Origin: Dinghuibacter sp035492835
GTDB taxonomy: Bacteria; Bacteroidota; Bacteroidia; Chitinophagales; Chitinophagaceae
Direction of reading: 5' to 3'
Assembly (NCBI RefSeq): GCF_035492835.1
Contig: NZ_DATJIY010000234.1
Location: forward strand, 1-16,756
DNA: 16,756 nucleotides
Shown: positions 6,758 through 14,560 of the stretch, in pieces
Numbering within the stretch: position 1 is the first letter of the stretch
Layout of the letters: every line of letters starts with the position of its first letter
The notes under the pieces: generated by a model
What the model was told of the DNA's origin: nothing
What the model saw: the letters and a program-made list of their open reading frames with translations, nothing else
Database searches by the model: none
Program-made: the position numbers and the translations under genes

Positions 6758-8347
6758 ATGCAACGGAGAACATTCTTCAAGACCACTGCCCCGATGGCTG
6801 CCGTTTTCCCAGCATTGCTGGGGGGATTCAACATCAAGGCCTACGCCGGCGCGCTGCCCTTTTTCGGCGGCTGGGACGGGGCCGCGGACAACGACCACGT
6901 CCTCGTCCTGATCCAGATGTTCGGCGGCAACGACGGCCTGAACACGGTCATCCCCATCGACCTCTATAGCAACTATAACGCCCTGCGCAACAACATCGCG
7001 ATTCCCGAAGGCTCCATCCTCAAGCTGGGTCCCAACGACAAGAGCGGGCTCCACCCCGCGATGACGGGGCTCCAGTCGCTCTACAACAACGACCAGCTGG
7101 CGGTGATCCAGGGCGTCTGCTACCCGTCGCCCGACGAGTCGCACTTCCGCGCCACCGATATCTGGCTGACCGGCGCCAACTCCGACCAATACCTGAATAC
7201 GGGCTGGGTCGGGCGCTTCCTCGGCCAGACCTATACCAATTACCCCGTCGGCTATCCCAATGCGGCTATGCCCGATCCGTTAGCGATCCAGATCGGGTCG
7301 GTGCTCTCCCCGACGTTTATGTCATCCGGCGGCAACACGGCCATGGCCGTGCCCGAGGACGCCGACTTCTACGGCCTCATCAACGGGCTCACGAGCCCCG
7401 AGCCCAACACGCCCATGGGGACCGAGGTCACCTATCTCCGCACCATCGCCCGCCAAACCAATAAATACGCCGGCGTCATCAAGGCCGCCTACGACAAGGT
7501 CACCCAGCAATACGCGGGTTACCCGGCTAACAACGACCTGGCGCAGCAGCTTAAAACGTGCGCCCGCCTCATCGCCGGTGGTTTGAAGACCAAGGTATAC
7601 ATGGTGAATATGGGCGGTTTCGACACCCACGGCGGCCAGGTCGTCGCGGGCGCCACCACCACCGGTTATCATACCCAGCTGCTCGGCCAGCTGTCCGACG
7701 CGATCACCGCCTTTATGAAGGACCTCAAGTTCCTGGGCCAGGACAAACGCGTGCTGGGCATGACCTTCTCCGAGTTCGGCCGGCGCATCGTTTCCAACGG
7801 CAGCCTCGGCACCGACCACGGCGCGGGCCAGCCCGTCTTCGTGTTTGGCGACGCCGCGGCCACGGGTATCCTGGGCACCACCCCCGACCTCCCGTCGACC
7901 ATGGACGTCGAGGCGGTCATCCCGATGCAGTACGACTTCCGCTCGGTCTACAGCTCCATCCTCCGCGACTGGTTTTGCGTGCCCCCTTCGGACGTATCGA
8001 CCATGCTGCTGGCGAACTACCAGTACCTGCCGTTTATCAAGTCCACGGCGTGTAACAACACCATCGACGACCTCAACAATATCGGGAACAACCTCATCCT
8101 GAACTACCCGAACCCCTTTATCGATTCGACCAACATCACGTTCGTGACCAACGGCGGTCATACCCTGGTACAGGTCTTCGACGTGGCGGGGCACCTGATC
8201 AGCGTCCTCGTCGACCAGGTTTACCCGACGTCGGGTACGTACACCATTACCTTTACGACAACCAACCTCGCCGCGGGCATCTATTATGCCCGTTTGCAAA
8301 ATGAATCCGCCACCCAGGTGAAAACCATGCTAAAGGTTACGAAGTAA
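6758..8347 (+). CDS. DUF1501 protein with Tat leader and T9SS type A sorting domain
   Basis: This is a 529-residue exported protein. The N-terminus (MQRRTFFKTTAPMAAVFPAL) has a twin-arginine motif, RRTFFK, followed by a mildly hydrophobic stretch ending near AYA, typical of Tat export. Residues about 45-410 form the DUF1501 domain, placed by family knowledge in the alkaline phosphatase-like superfamily. Signatures are FGGNDGLNTV, SPDESHFRATDIW, MGGFDTHGG (D289, H291), TFSEFGRR (E339) and GTDHG (D353, H354), with Asp/His residues suited to metal binding. From residue 447 (LNYPNPF) to the end is a T9SS type A C-terminal sorting domain, so the protein should be secreted or anchored at the cell surface. 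It follows DUF1800 by 17 nt and overlaps the next gene by 1 nt (TAATG). The substrate is unknown. Confidence 0.93.
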   Translation: MQRRTFFKTTAPMAAVFPALLGGFNIKAYAGALPFFGGWDGAADNDHVLVLIQMFGGNDGLNTVIPIDLYSNYNALRNNIAIPEGSILKLGPNDKSGLHPAMTGLQSLYNNDQLAVIQGVCYPSPDESHFRATDIWLTGANSDQYLNTGWVGRFLGQTYTNYPVGYPNAAMPDPLAIQIGSVLSPTFMSSGGNTAMAVPEDADFYGLINGLTSPEPNTPMGTEVTYLRTIARQTNKYAGVIKAAYDKVTQQYAGYPANNDLAQQLKTCARLIAGGLKTKVYMVNMGGFDTHGGQVVAGATTTGYHTQLLGQLSDAITAFMKDLKFLGQDKRVLGMTFSEFGRRIVSNGSLGTDHGAGQPVFVFGDAAATGILGTTPDLPSTMDVEAVIPMQYDFRSVYSSILRDWFCVPPSDVSTMLLANYQYLPFIKSTACNNTIDDLNNIGNNLILNYPNPFIDSTNITFVTNGGHTLVQVFDVAGHLISVLVDQVYPTSGTYTITFTTTNLAAGIYYARLQNESATQVKTMLKVTK

Positions 8348-10056
8348 TGCGTACTCACTACTATCTGCTCTTTTTCCTGCTCGCGGCCTCAAAAGCCCGC
8401 GCTCAGGAGAACTATGATACTATTCTCTGTTCATCCACCTGCGTCAATACCGTTAGTACCTTCAACAGCCCCCTCTTCGACAGCCTGCCCTTCCCAAAAA
8501 AGATCCTCTGGAACTTCGGGGACCCCGCGGCGGGTATCTACAACAACGCCGGCGTCAAATCGCCCACGCATACCTACACTACCCCTGGAACCTACTACAT
8601 ATGGCTGAAGGTGTTCAACACCAGCCTCACCGACAGCGTCATGCTCTTCGACACGATCACCGTCGGGTCGCCCATACCCTATAATTTCGGCCCCGATATG
8701 TATCTCTGCGGGAAAACGGATACCCTTTTGAAGGCCCCCGTCGTCCCCGGCGCCAAGTACCAATGGAACAACGTCGGGGTGCCCGACACCACCGACACCC
8801 TCCGCGTGACGATCTCGGGCGTATACACCGTCAGCATCAACGGTTGCGGCCTCACCGACTCCATCGGCGTATTCATCACCGACTCGCCCAAGCTCAACCT
8901 GGGCAAGAACCACGTGATGTGCGACAGCGCGAACCTCGTGCTCGATGCGACCACCGAGAACGGGTATTATACCTGGAAGCTCAACGGGGCGGTCCTGAGC
9001 GACACCGCGGGTCAGTTCCAGACGCACTACCCTGGCGGTCTCTACTCCGTAACGGACAGCGTACCGGGTTGCGGTATCTTTAAGGACAGCGTCAGCATCA
9101 CCTATGCGTCACCGTTAAAACCGGCCTTCCGGTTGCTCCCGGACACGCTGCTGTGCCCCAAACAGGTCCTGCCGCTGATCGCGCACCTCGACAGCGCGAC
9201 GGCATACGACTGGAGCACGGGCGCGACCGATTCGATGATCGAGGTCACCCAACCGGGCGACTACTATGTTTTTGTGACGTTTAAAAACCTGTGCCAGGTG
9301 ACCGACTCGGTGCTCGTCACCTACCGGAACGACCAGGCCCTCGACTTCCACGACACCGCGATCTGCCGCGGCTCCACGCTCGTGCTCAACGCCGATTTCG
9401 GACAGGGCACCTACGCCTGGACCGCCATCCCGCCCCAGCGCAACGACCAGAACCAGACCGGTCAGGCGACCTACTTCGTCTACCAGGCCGGCACCTATGC
9501 CGTCACCGCGCAGGTGGGACAGTGTATCTATAAAGACACGCTCACGGTGACCTTTGACGACAGTCTCCGCGTGTACCTGCCTAAGGACACGTCTGCCTGT
9601 AACGGCAGCGACTTCACCCTAACCCTCAAGGGTAATGCCGACACCGTCACCTGGCAGGACGGCTCCCAAAGCTTCAGCTATCACATCCCCCAGCCGGGCG
9701 GTTCCTATACGGCCATCGCCAGGAACGGCTGCGGCTCGGACACGCTGACGTCCGTGGTCACCTTCGGCGAATGCGCGTGCAACCTGCTCATGCCAAATGC
9801 GTTTACGCCCAACGCGGATGGGATCAACGACATCCTAAAGCCCCTCAACTTCTGTCTGATGTCCGCCTACCGGATGGAGATATACGACCGCTACGGCCAC
9901 CTCGTTTTTCACGCCGAAAGTCCCGACGACGGCTGGGACGGCACGGTACACGGGCAACCGTCGTTCCCCGGGAACTACGTGTGGGTGATCCGGTATACCA
10001 ACGCGGGACAGACGACGCCGACGCTGAAAAAAGGCAACGTAGTCCTGATCCGTTAG
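8347..10056 (+). CDS. PKD/Ig-like repeat surface protein with T9SS type B (CHU_C) sorting domain
   Basis: This is a 569-residue exported protein starting in the TAATG overlap with DUF1501. A signal peptide (MRTHYYLLFFLLAASKARAQ) leads to a PKD-like domain at about residues 30-110 (WNFGDPAAG, SPTHTYTTPGTYYIWLKVF). Then come about five Ig-like repeats of 70-80 residues starting near residues 115, 183, 260, 332 and 408. Each opens with a D-x-x-x-C-type strand, has a central Y-x-W, a G-x-Y strand and a second Cys. The last 90 residues (MPNAFTPNADGIND, YDRYGHLVFH, WDGTVHG, GNYVWVIRY, GNVVLIR) are the gliding-associated CHU_C domain that directs T9SS export and surface attachment. No catalytic domain is visible, so a structural, adhesive or scaffold role is likely. 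Its placement suggests it works with the DUF1800/DUF1501 pair. Confidence 0.9.
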   Translation: MRTHYYLLFFLLAASKARAQENYDTILCSSTCVNTVSTFNSPLFDSLPFPKKILWNFGDPAAGIYNNAGVKSPTHTYTTPGTYYIWLKVFNTSLTDSVMLFDTITVGSPIPYNFGPDMYLCGKTDTLLKAPVVPGAKYQWNNVGVPDTTDTLRVTISGVYTVSINGCGLTDSIGVFITDSPKLNLGKNHVMCDSANLVLDATTENGYYTWKLNGAVLSDTAGQFQTHYPGGLYSVTDSVPGCGIFKDSVSITYASPLKPAFRLLPDTLLCPKQVLPLIAHLDSATAYDWSTGATDSMIEVTQPGDYYVFVTFKNLCQVTDSVLVTYRNDQALDFHDTAICRGSTLVLNADFGQGTYAWTAIPPQRNDQNQTGQATYFVYQAGTYAVTAQVGQCIYKDTLTVTFDDSLRVYLPKDTSACNGSDFTLTLKGNADTVTWQDGSQSFSYHIPQPGGSYTAIARNGCGSDTLTSVVTFGECACNLLMPNAFTPNADGINDILKPLNFCLMSAYRMEIYDRYGHLVFHAESPDDGWDGTVHGQPSFPGNYVWVIRYTNAGQTTPTLKKGNVVLIR

Positions 10057-10067
10057 TATCTTGCGGC

Positions 10068-11285
10068 ATGGTCACCCTCAAACGACTCTTCGTCGCCGCC
10101 TGTATCATCGTCCTGGCCGCCCAGCTCGTGCGCCCCACCATCGACAACCCGCCGGTGAAGGCTGATTTCAGCGGCCCCGCGGACGTCAAGGCCATCCTGC
10201 AACGCGCGTGCTACAACTGTCATTCCAACCAGACCGAGCTCGCCTGGTTCGACAAGATCGTCCCCGCGTATTGGATCGTGGCCGGTCACGTCGAGGACGG
10301 CCGCGCCGTGCTGAACTTCTCCGACTGGGACAGCCTCCCCGCCGCCGTCCGCAAGGGCAAGCTCTTCGAGTGCCTCAACCAGATGACCTTTAATACCATG
10401 CCGCTGGGCAGCTACACGGCCGTCCACCACGAGGGCCGCATCAGCGGCGAGGACCTCGCGACGCTCCGGGCATACCTGCTGACGCTGCCTGCGCCGAACC
10501 TTGCCGATACCGCCCGCTCCGGCGCCGCGATGCGCCAGTTCGCCGCCTGGCGCCTGTCGCCGTCGGCGGCCACGCCCCCCATATCCCTCAACGGCATCGC
10601 CTTCCCCACCGGTTTTGAAGACTGGGAAGTCCTCGCCACCTCCGAACGCTGGGACAACGGCACCCTCCGCGTCATCCTCGCCAACCCCACCGCCATGCGC
10701 GCCTTCCGCAACGGCCACACCAACCCGTGGCCCGACAGCTCCACCTTTGCCAAGATCGCCTGGGACGCCTCCGCCGACACCGCCGGCCACATCGAAGCCG
10801 GCGAATTCAAACAAGTCGAGTTCATGATCAAGGACCGCGTCAAATACAAATCCACCGGCGGTTGGGGCTGGGCCCGCTGGGTAAAGGGCCTGGCGCTCCA
10901 GCCCTACGGCAAGACCGCCGCCTTCACTTCCGAATGCCTCAACTGCCACGCCCCCATGAAGGACCGCGACCTCTTCTTCAGCCTGCCCCCCGCACCCGTC
11001 GCGCCCACCGACGGCTACCGCGTCATCGCCACCTCCGTGAGCCACGGCCTCACCAGCACCCTCATGGGTGACGCCCCCGCCGCCACCGCCGCCCGTTCCG
11101 GCCGCCCATACCCCGACGGCTCCAACCTCTTCCTCGTCACCTGGACCCAAAAGGAAGACCCCCACTGGTTCGGCGCCAACATCCCCGCCGACACCCTCCG
11201 GACGGTACGCGTCACCGTAGGGTCGTCCGCGATGAACGCGCTGACGGATTCGATCCTTACGATGAGGCCTTCGGTGCTGCCATAG
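10068..11285 (+). CDS. Haem_bd-cytochrome P460 fusion, di-haem envelope protein
   Basis: The start at 10068 begins a membrane leader (MVTLKRLFVAACIIVLAAQL), 11 nt after the previous stop; the frame is open further upstream but only as a shadow of that gene. Residues about 30-145 look like the Haem_bd domain of Bacteroidota, with CYNCH (C48, C51, H52) and the typical NQTELAWFDKIVPAYWIV segment. Residues about 185-305 resemble cytochrome P460, with FPTGFEDWEVL, an alternating strand region around GEFKQVEF and a C-terminal CLNCH site (C290, C293, H294). P460 proteins bind a c-type haem with an extra lysine cross-link and oxidise hydroxylamine; K248 and K255 are candidate cross-link residues but cannot be assigned by eye. 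The product is periplasmic, probably membrane-anchored, and 405 residues long. It may serve in NO/hydroxylamine chemistry or as an electron carrier. Confidence 0.85.
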   Translation: MVTLKRLFVAACIIVLAAQLVRPTIDNPPVKADFSGPADVKAILQRACYNCHSNQTELAWFDKIVPAYWIVAGHVEDGRAVLNFSDWDSLPAAVRKGKLFECLNQMTFNTMPLGSYTAVHHEGRISGEDLATLRAYLLTLPAPNLADTARSGAAMRQFAAWRLSPSAATPPISLNGIAFPTGFEDWEVLATSERWDNGTLRVILANPTAMRAFRNGHTNPWPDSSTFAKIAWDASADTAGHIEAGEFKQVEFMIKDRVKYKSTGGWGWARWVKGLALQPYGKTAAFTSECLNCHAPMKDRDLFFSLPPAPVAPTDGYRVIATSVSHGLTSTLMGDAPAATAARSGRPYPDGSNLFLVTWTQKEDPHWFGANIPADTLRTVRVTVGSSAMNALTDSILTMRPSVLP

Positions 11286-12138
11286 GCTCTCCCCCCCGGG
11301 GCGTCCCCCCGGCCCCCCGCACCCGCGCCATCGCCATGTATACGCCGATCCCGATCATCAGGAGCAACGGCCATATCTCTGCGAGCGCCAGCAGTACGGC
11401 CTCTATCCCGCCCCAGCCATCTTGCAGGTTGCCGGCAAGCCGCCGCCCGAAAGGCGTAGGCTCCGGCGGGGGAAGCGGCCGGTAGGCGGTCGCGCGCACG
11501 CGCACCGTCGCCCACGCTACGTGCCGGTTGGTCGCCGCTACCGTTTGCGCCGCGTTTACCGCATTCGTCTGCAGTTCCGACGACCGGTCGATCGCCTGTA
11601 GCTCGCTCTTGCCGTGAACCGCGTCATACCGCGTCGCCAACCGTTGCTCCAGCGTCTGTAGAGCCTGCGCCGCCGCATAGTCGTCGGTCATATCGTTCGC
11701 GGTCGCCGTCTCCGCCACCAGCGTGCCGAGCGTCTCCACCGAGTCCTTGAAAGGCTCGAATTGCTCCCGCGGCACCTTGGCCGTCATTTCCAGGCAGAGC
11801 GAGTCGCCCGCGCGCCGGTGCGTCCACAAGGTATAGTACCCGTCGACGGTCCCGAGCCAGGCCCGGATGCGGCGCGCAGACAAACCCATATCGTCCACGG
11901 TCACTTCGACGTCCGCCTTTTTGAGCAGCAGGAGCCCACGGGGCTCGATCATCCCCGGGACCTGCGGCAGGCCGCCGTCGCGCGTGGCCGTGTCGGCGTC
12001 GGTTTTCCGGTCGGGCGCCGCCGCCCTTTCCAGTAAGGCCGCCCCGGTGCGGCTCCCGTCGTTATTGCAGGCAAAGGCCAGTACCACGATCGCGGACATG
12101 GCAAGCCTCCTCAGCGGTAAGCTGTTGATTTTTTTCAT
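11257..12138 (-). CDS. DUF4349 domain lipoprotein
   Basis: This is a 293-residue envelope protein. The leader ends in a lipobox-like VVLAFAC (lipid Cys at residue 24, then NNDGS). A low-complexity Ala/Asp/Arg linker follows, then the DUF4349 core: KKADVEVTVDD, the regularly spaced WLGTVDGYYTLW region and the MTAKVPREQFEPF strand. A helical, coiled-coil-prone stretch spans about residues 150-205 (QALQTLEQRLATRYDAV). A hydrophobic segment near residues 247-270 (LAEIWPLLLMIGIGVYMAMA) is a transmembrane helix with a short Arg/Gly-rich tail. The architecture matches DUF4349, whose function is unknown; family members occur in many phyla. The lipid anchor at one end and a helix at the other would tether both termini to membrane. 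Its last 29 bp overlap the end of the convergent P460 gene. Confidence 0.87.
   Translation of the reverse strand: MKKINSLPLRRLAMSAIVVLAFACNNDGSRTGAALLERAAAPDRKTDADTATRDGGLPQVPGMIEPRGLLLLKKADVEVTVDDMGLSARRIRAWLGTVDGYYTLWTHRRAGDSLCLEMTAKVPREQFEPFKDSVETLGTLVAETATANDMTDDYAAAQALQTLEQRLATRYDAVHGKSELQAIDRSSELQTNAVNAAQTVAATNRHVAWATVRVRATAYRPLPPPEPTPFGRRLAGNLQDGWGGIEAVLLALAEIWPLLLMIGIGVYMAMARVRGAGGTPRGGEPMAAPKASS
11296..11312. terminator. GC-only hairpin just past the P460 stop codon
   Basis: CCGGGG-CGTCC-CCCCGG forms a perfect 6-bp stem 11 nt beyond the P460 stop and lies inside the 3' end of the convergent DUF4349 gene. It has no following T-tract on either strand, so it is at best an atypical terminator. 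It also coincides with C-rich codons for the Gly/Arg-rich DUF4349 tail, which could produce the pairing by chance. Confidence 0.22.
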
Positions 12139-12179
12139 AACAAAAAGCGTTGGATATACCCCTGAATACCGCGGAGCAG

Positions 12180-12205
12180 AAAAAAGTAACCCGAAGGAAT
12201 TGTTA
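12180..12205 (-). terminator. Possible terminator after the Nramp gene
   Basis: On the minus strand the Nramp stop codon opens a TAAC/GTTA stem that encloses a CC-TTCG-GG hairpin with a stable UUCG loop; an unpaired AATT makes it asymmetric. One nucleotide later comes a run of six T. This is the layout of a Rho-independent terminator, but the stem is short and bulged. It falls in the 64-nt gap before DUF4349. Confidence 0.35.
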
Positions 12206-13450
12206 AAACATAAACCACAACAGCGCCACCGCCGCCGCCGTCATGAAAAGAAAAGTAATCCCCCCAAGGATATTGGAGAGCCGCGAATTCGTGTGCTCGC
12301 CCATGATGGCCTTGTTGTTGCCGATGTGCATGACCACCGCGATCATGACCGGCGCCGTTAGCCCGTAGAGGACCGCGGTCCAGATCAGCGCCTGCACCGG
12401 GCTGATGCCCACAAAATTGACGACCAATCCGAGTAGTACCGCGCCGGCGAGGGTAAGGTAAAATACCGGCGCTTCGCCGAACTTTTTGTCCAGCCCCTGC
12501 GGCACGTCGAAGGTCTCGCCGACCATAAAGGCGACGGATCCCGCGAGCACCGGCACCGCCAGCAGCCCCGTGCCGATCACGCCGACGGAGAAGATGATAT
12601 ACGTCAGCGGGCCGGTCAGGGGCTCGAGGGCGCGCGCCGCCTGCTCGATGGTATCGACCTGGTGGATGCCGTGGGGGAAAAGGACGGCGCCCGCGGTAAG
12701 GATGATAAAGAACATGACGAGGTTGGAAAAGAGCATCCCTAAATTCACGTCGTCCCGCATGTCGCCCAGCACCTGTTTGTTCACCATGATGCGGCCTCCC
12801 TTGTTGGTGTTCGATTCTTCGGCCTCCAGCGTGGCCTGCCAAAAGAAAAGGTAAGGCGATATGGTTGTGCCGAGGATGGCCACCAGCATGTTCAGGAAGT
12901 CCTTGCCACCGTGTATCTCAGGCACGAACGTATGCCGCAGGACATCCCCCCACCGCACGTGTACTATAAAGGGAACGAGCAAATACAAAAATAAAACCAC
13001 GCACAACCACTTCAGGATCGAGGCGATCCGGTGGAAGGGCAGCCGTATGATCAGGTAGATCAGCAACAGGGCGTAGAACAGGCTGTACGCGAATACCGGG
13101 ACGGCCGGCAACAGCATGTGGGATACCGCCGCCATGCCCTCGATGTCGGCGCCGATGTTCAGCACGATGGCCGGGAAGCTGACGAGCAGCATCGTATACA
13201 GCAGCCAGCGGGGGTAGTGTTTGCGGAGCGTACCCGTCAGCCCCTGGCATGTCACGAGACCGATGCGGGCGCACATCCCCTGGATCGTCGCCATCAGCGG
13301 GAAGGTGATCAGCGCCGTCCAGAGCATCTGGAAGCCAAAGGCGGCGCCGGCCTGGGTATAGGTCGCCAGACCCGACGGGTCGTCGTCGCTGGCGCCGGTG
13401 ATCAGGCCGGGGCCGGCAATGCGGAGCAGCTTCTTCAAGCGCCCCAGCAT
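12203..13450 (-). CDS. Nramp (SLC11) family divalent cation transporter, divergent metal site
   Basis: This 415-residue inner-membrane protein has about eleven hydrophobic helices and the Nramp fold. The first helix carries GASDDDPSGLATY (D24-P-S-G27) where classic MntH/DMT proteins have DPGN. The sixth carries LGTTISPYLFFWQ (S198-P-Y200) where they have MPH. Other family features are present: an early NIGADIEGMAAV segment in helix 3, the acidic loop EAEESNTNKGG, and a late HIGNNKAIMGEHTNS stretch. The substrate is probably a divalent cation moved with protons, but losing the Asn and Met ligands means Mn(2+)/Fe(2+) selectivity should not be assumed, so no mntH symbol is given. Its ATG lies 1 nt after the ketosynthase stop, so the two genes are almost certainly co-transcribed. 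The length is normal for the family. Confidence 0.9.
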   Translation of the reverse strand: MLGRLKKLLRIAGPGLITGASDDDPSGLATYTQAGAAFGFQMLWTALITFPLMATIQGMCARIGLVTCQGLTGTLRKHYPRWLLYTMLLVSFPAIVLNIGADIEGMAAVSHMLLPAVPVFAYSLFYALLLIYLIIRLPFHRIASILKWLCVVLFLYLLVPFIVHVRWGDVLRHTFVPEIHGGKDFLNMLVAILGTTISPYLFFWQATLEAEESNTNKGGRIMVNKQVLGDMRDDVNLGMLFSNLVMFFIILTAGAVLFPHGIHQVDTIEQAARALEPLTGPLTYIIFSVGVIGTGLLAVPVLAGSVAFMVGETFDVPQGLDKKFGEAPVFYLTLAGAVLLGLVVNFVGISPVQALIWTAVLYGLTAPVMIAVVMHIGNNKAIMGEHTNSRLSNILGGITFLFMTAAAVALLWFMF

Positions 13451-13451
13451 C

Positions 13452-14531
13452 CTAAAACTGGTATATAACTGCGTTTATATTCATACCTGCGCCAACCGAC
13501 GCCAGGACTACTTTATCACCTTTGTTCAGCTCGTGCCCCTTCAACCGCCCCTTCTGGATCAGGTCCAGCAGGGTAGGGACCGTAGCCACCGAGCTGTTGC
13601 CCAGCCAGGAAATCGTCATCGGCATCAGGTCCGCCGGGCTTTTGTCGAGACCGTAGAGCTGGAAGAGCCGCTGGAGGATGGCCGCGTCCATCTTGTCGTT
13701 GGCCTGGTGGATGAGCACCTTTTTGATGTCCGACAGCGACACCTTGGCGGCTTCCAGCGCGGCCTTGATGACGAGGGGGACGTGGTTGAGCGCGAATTCG
13801 TAGAGCTTGCGGCCGTTCATTTTGATGAACAGGTCCGACGTGCCCTCCGCGGGGTCATAGCTCGGCCCCATATTCAATAAGTTCGCATATTCGACCGCGT
13901 GAGTCTGCGTTTTGTGCGACAGGATCACGCCCTCTTCCCGGTCCTCGGTCACCTCGATGATCGCGGCGCCCGCGCCGTCAGAGTAGAGCATCGTGTCCCG
14001 GTCGTGCGGGTCGACGATCCGCGACAGGGTTTCGGTGCCGATCACCAGACAGCGTCTGGCCTCGCCCGCGCGTATGTAAAAGCTCGCCTGGATGACGCCT
14101 TCGACCCACCCGGGGCAGCCAAAGGCCAGGTCATAGGCCACGCAATCGGGGTTGGCGACCCCCAGGAGCGCCTTGATCCGGGAGGCCAGCGAAGGGACCA
14201 GGTCCACCCGGTTCGACCCGCTTTGCACGTCTCCGAAGTTGTGGGCGACGATGATAAAGTCCAGCGTCTCTTTGTCAATGCCCGCGCTCTCGAGCGCGTC
14301 CTTGGCGGCGAGATAACCGATCGTAGAGGCCGTCTGGTCCGGGCGGACGTAACGTCTTTCCGCAATCCCCGTGATCTCCTTGAATTTCCGGATGATTGTG
14401 GCGTTGTCCTTTCCGATAGCAGAGCCGTCTTTCTCTAAGAAACGGTGTTGGAGAAAAGCATCGTTTGTAATCGTTGTCTCCGGTATATAGCTGCCCGTAG
14501 CTATAAACGCGGCCTTAACTTCCTTCTTCAT
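13452..14531 (-). CDS. 3-oxoacyl-ACP synthase III (KAS III/FabH-like) family protein
   Basis: This is a thiolase-fold condensing enzyme of the KAS III family, which joins an acyl-CoA to malonyl-ACP or a related acceptor. The chosen start gives MKKEVKAAFIATGSYIP, matching the usual beginning of the fold; an in-frame ATG 33 nt upstream would add an unlikely extension that runs into the previous gene. The catalytic triad is visible: Cys139 in AFGCPGW, His275 in LIHQAND and Asn312 in LGNSSVATVP. The C-terminus ends with the GAGMNINAVIYQF strand. At 359 residues it is somewhat longer than housekeeping FabH (about 320-335). No other fatty-acid genes are nearby, so it may be a secondary KAS III for a specialised lipid or a polyketide-like product. 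It is directly coupled to the Nramp gene. Confidence 0.92.
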   Translation of the reverse strand: MKKEVKAAFIATGSYIPETTITNDAFLQHRFLEKDGSAIGKDNATIIRKFKEITGIAERRYVRPDQTASTIGYLAAKDALESAGIDKETLDFIIVAHNFGDVQSGSNRVDLVPSLASRIKALLGVANPDCVAYDLAFGCPGWVEGVIQASFYIRAGEARRCLVIGTETLSRIVDPHDRDTMLYSDGAGAAIIEVTEDREEGVILSHKTQTHAVEYANLLNMGPSYDPAEGTSDLFIKMNGRKLYEFALNHVPLVIKAALEAAKVSLSDIKKVLIHQANDKMDAAILQRLFQLYGLDKSPADLMPMTISWLGNSSVATVPTLLDLIQKGRLKGHELNKGDKVVLASVGAGMNINAVIYQF

Positions 14532-14560
14532 TCTGCACAATAATACTGAAAATCCACATT

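Noticed and set aside
10053..11165. 370-codon open frame on the minus strand opposite the P460 fusion
   Set aside because: Gly/Ala/Val-rich antisense shadow of a gene with two CxxCH sites; no motifs of its own.
14532..14560. TATTATTG as a -7 box before the ketosynthase
   Set aside because: One mismatch to consensus and a TTG spaced only 16 nt upstream, slightly too close; with the short gap I could not support a promoter call.
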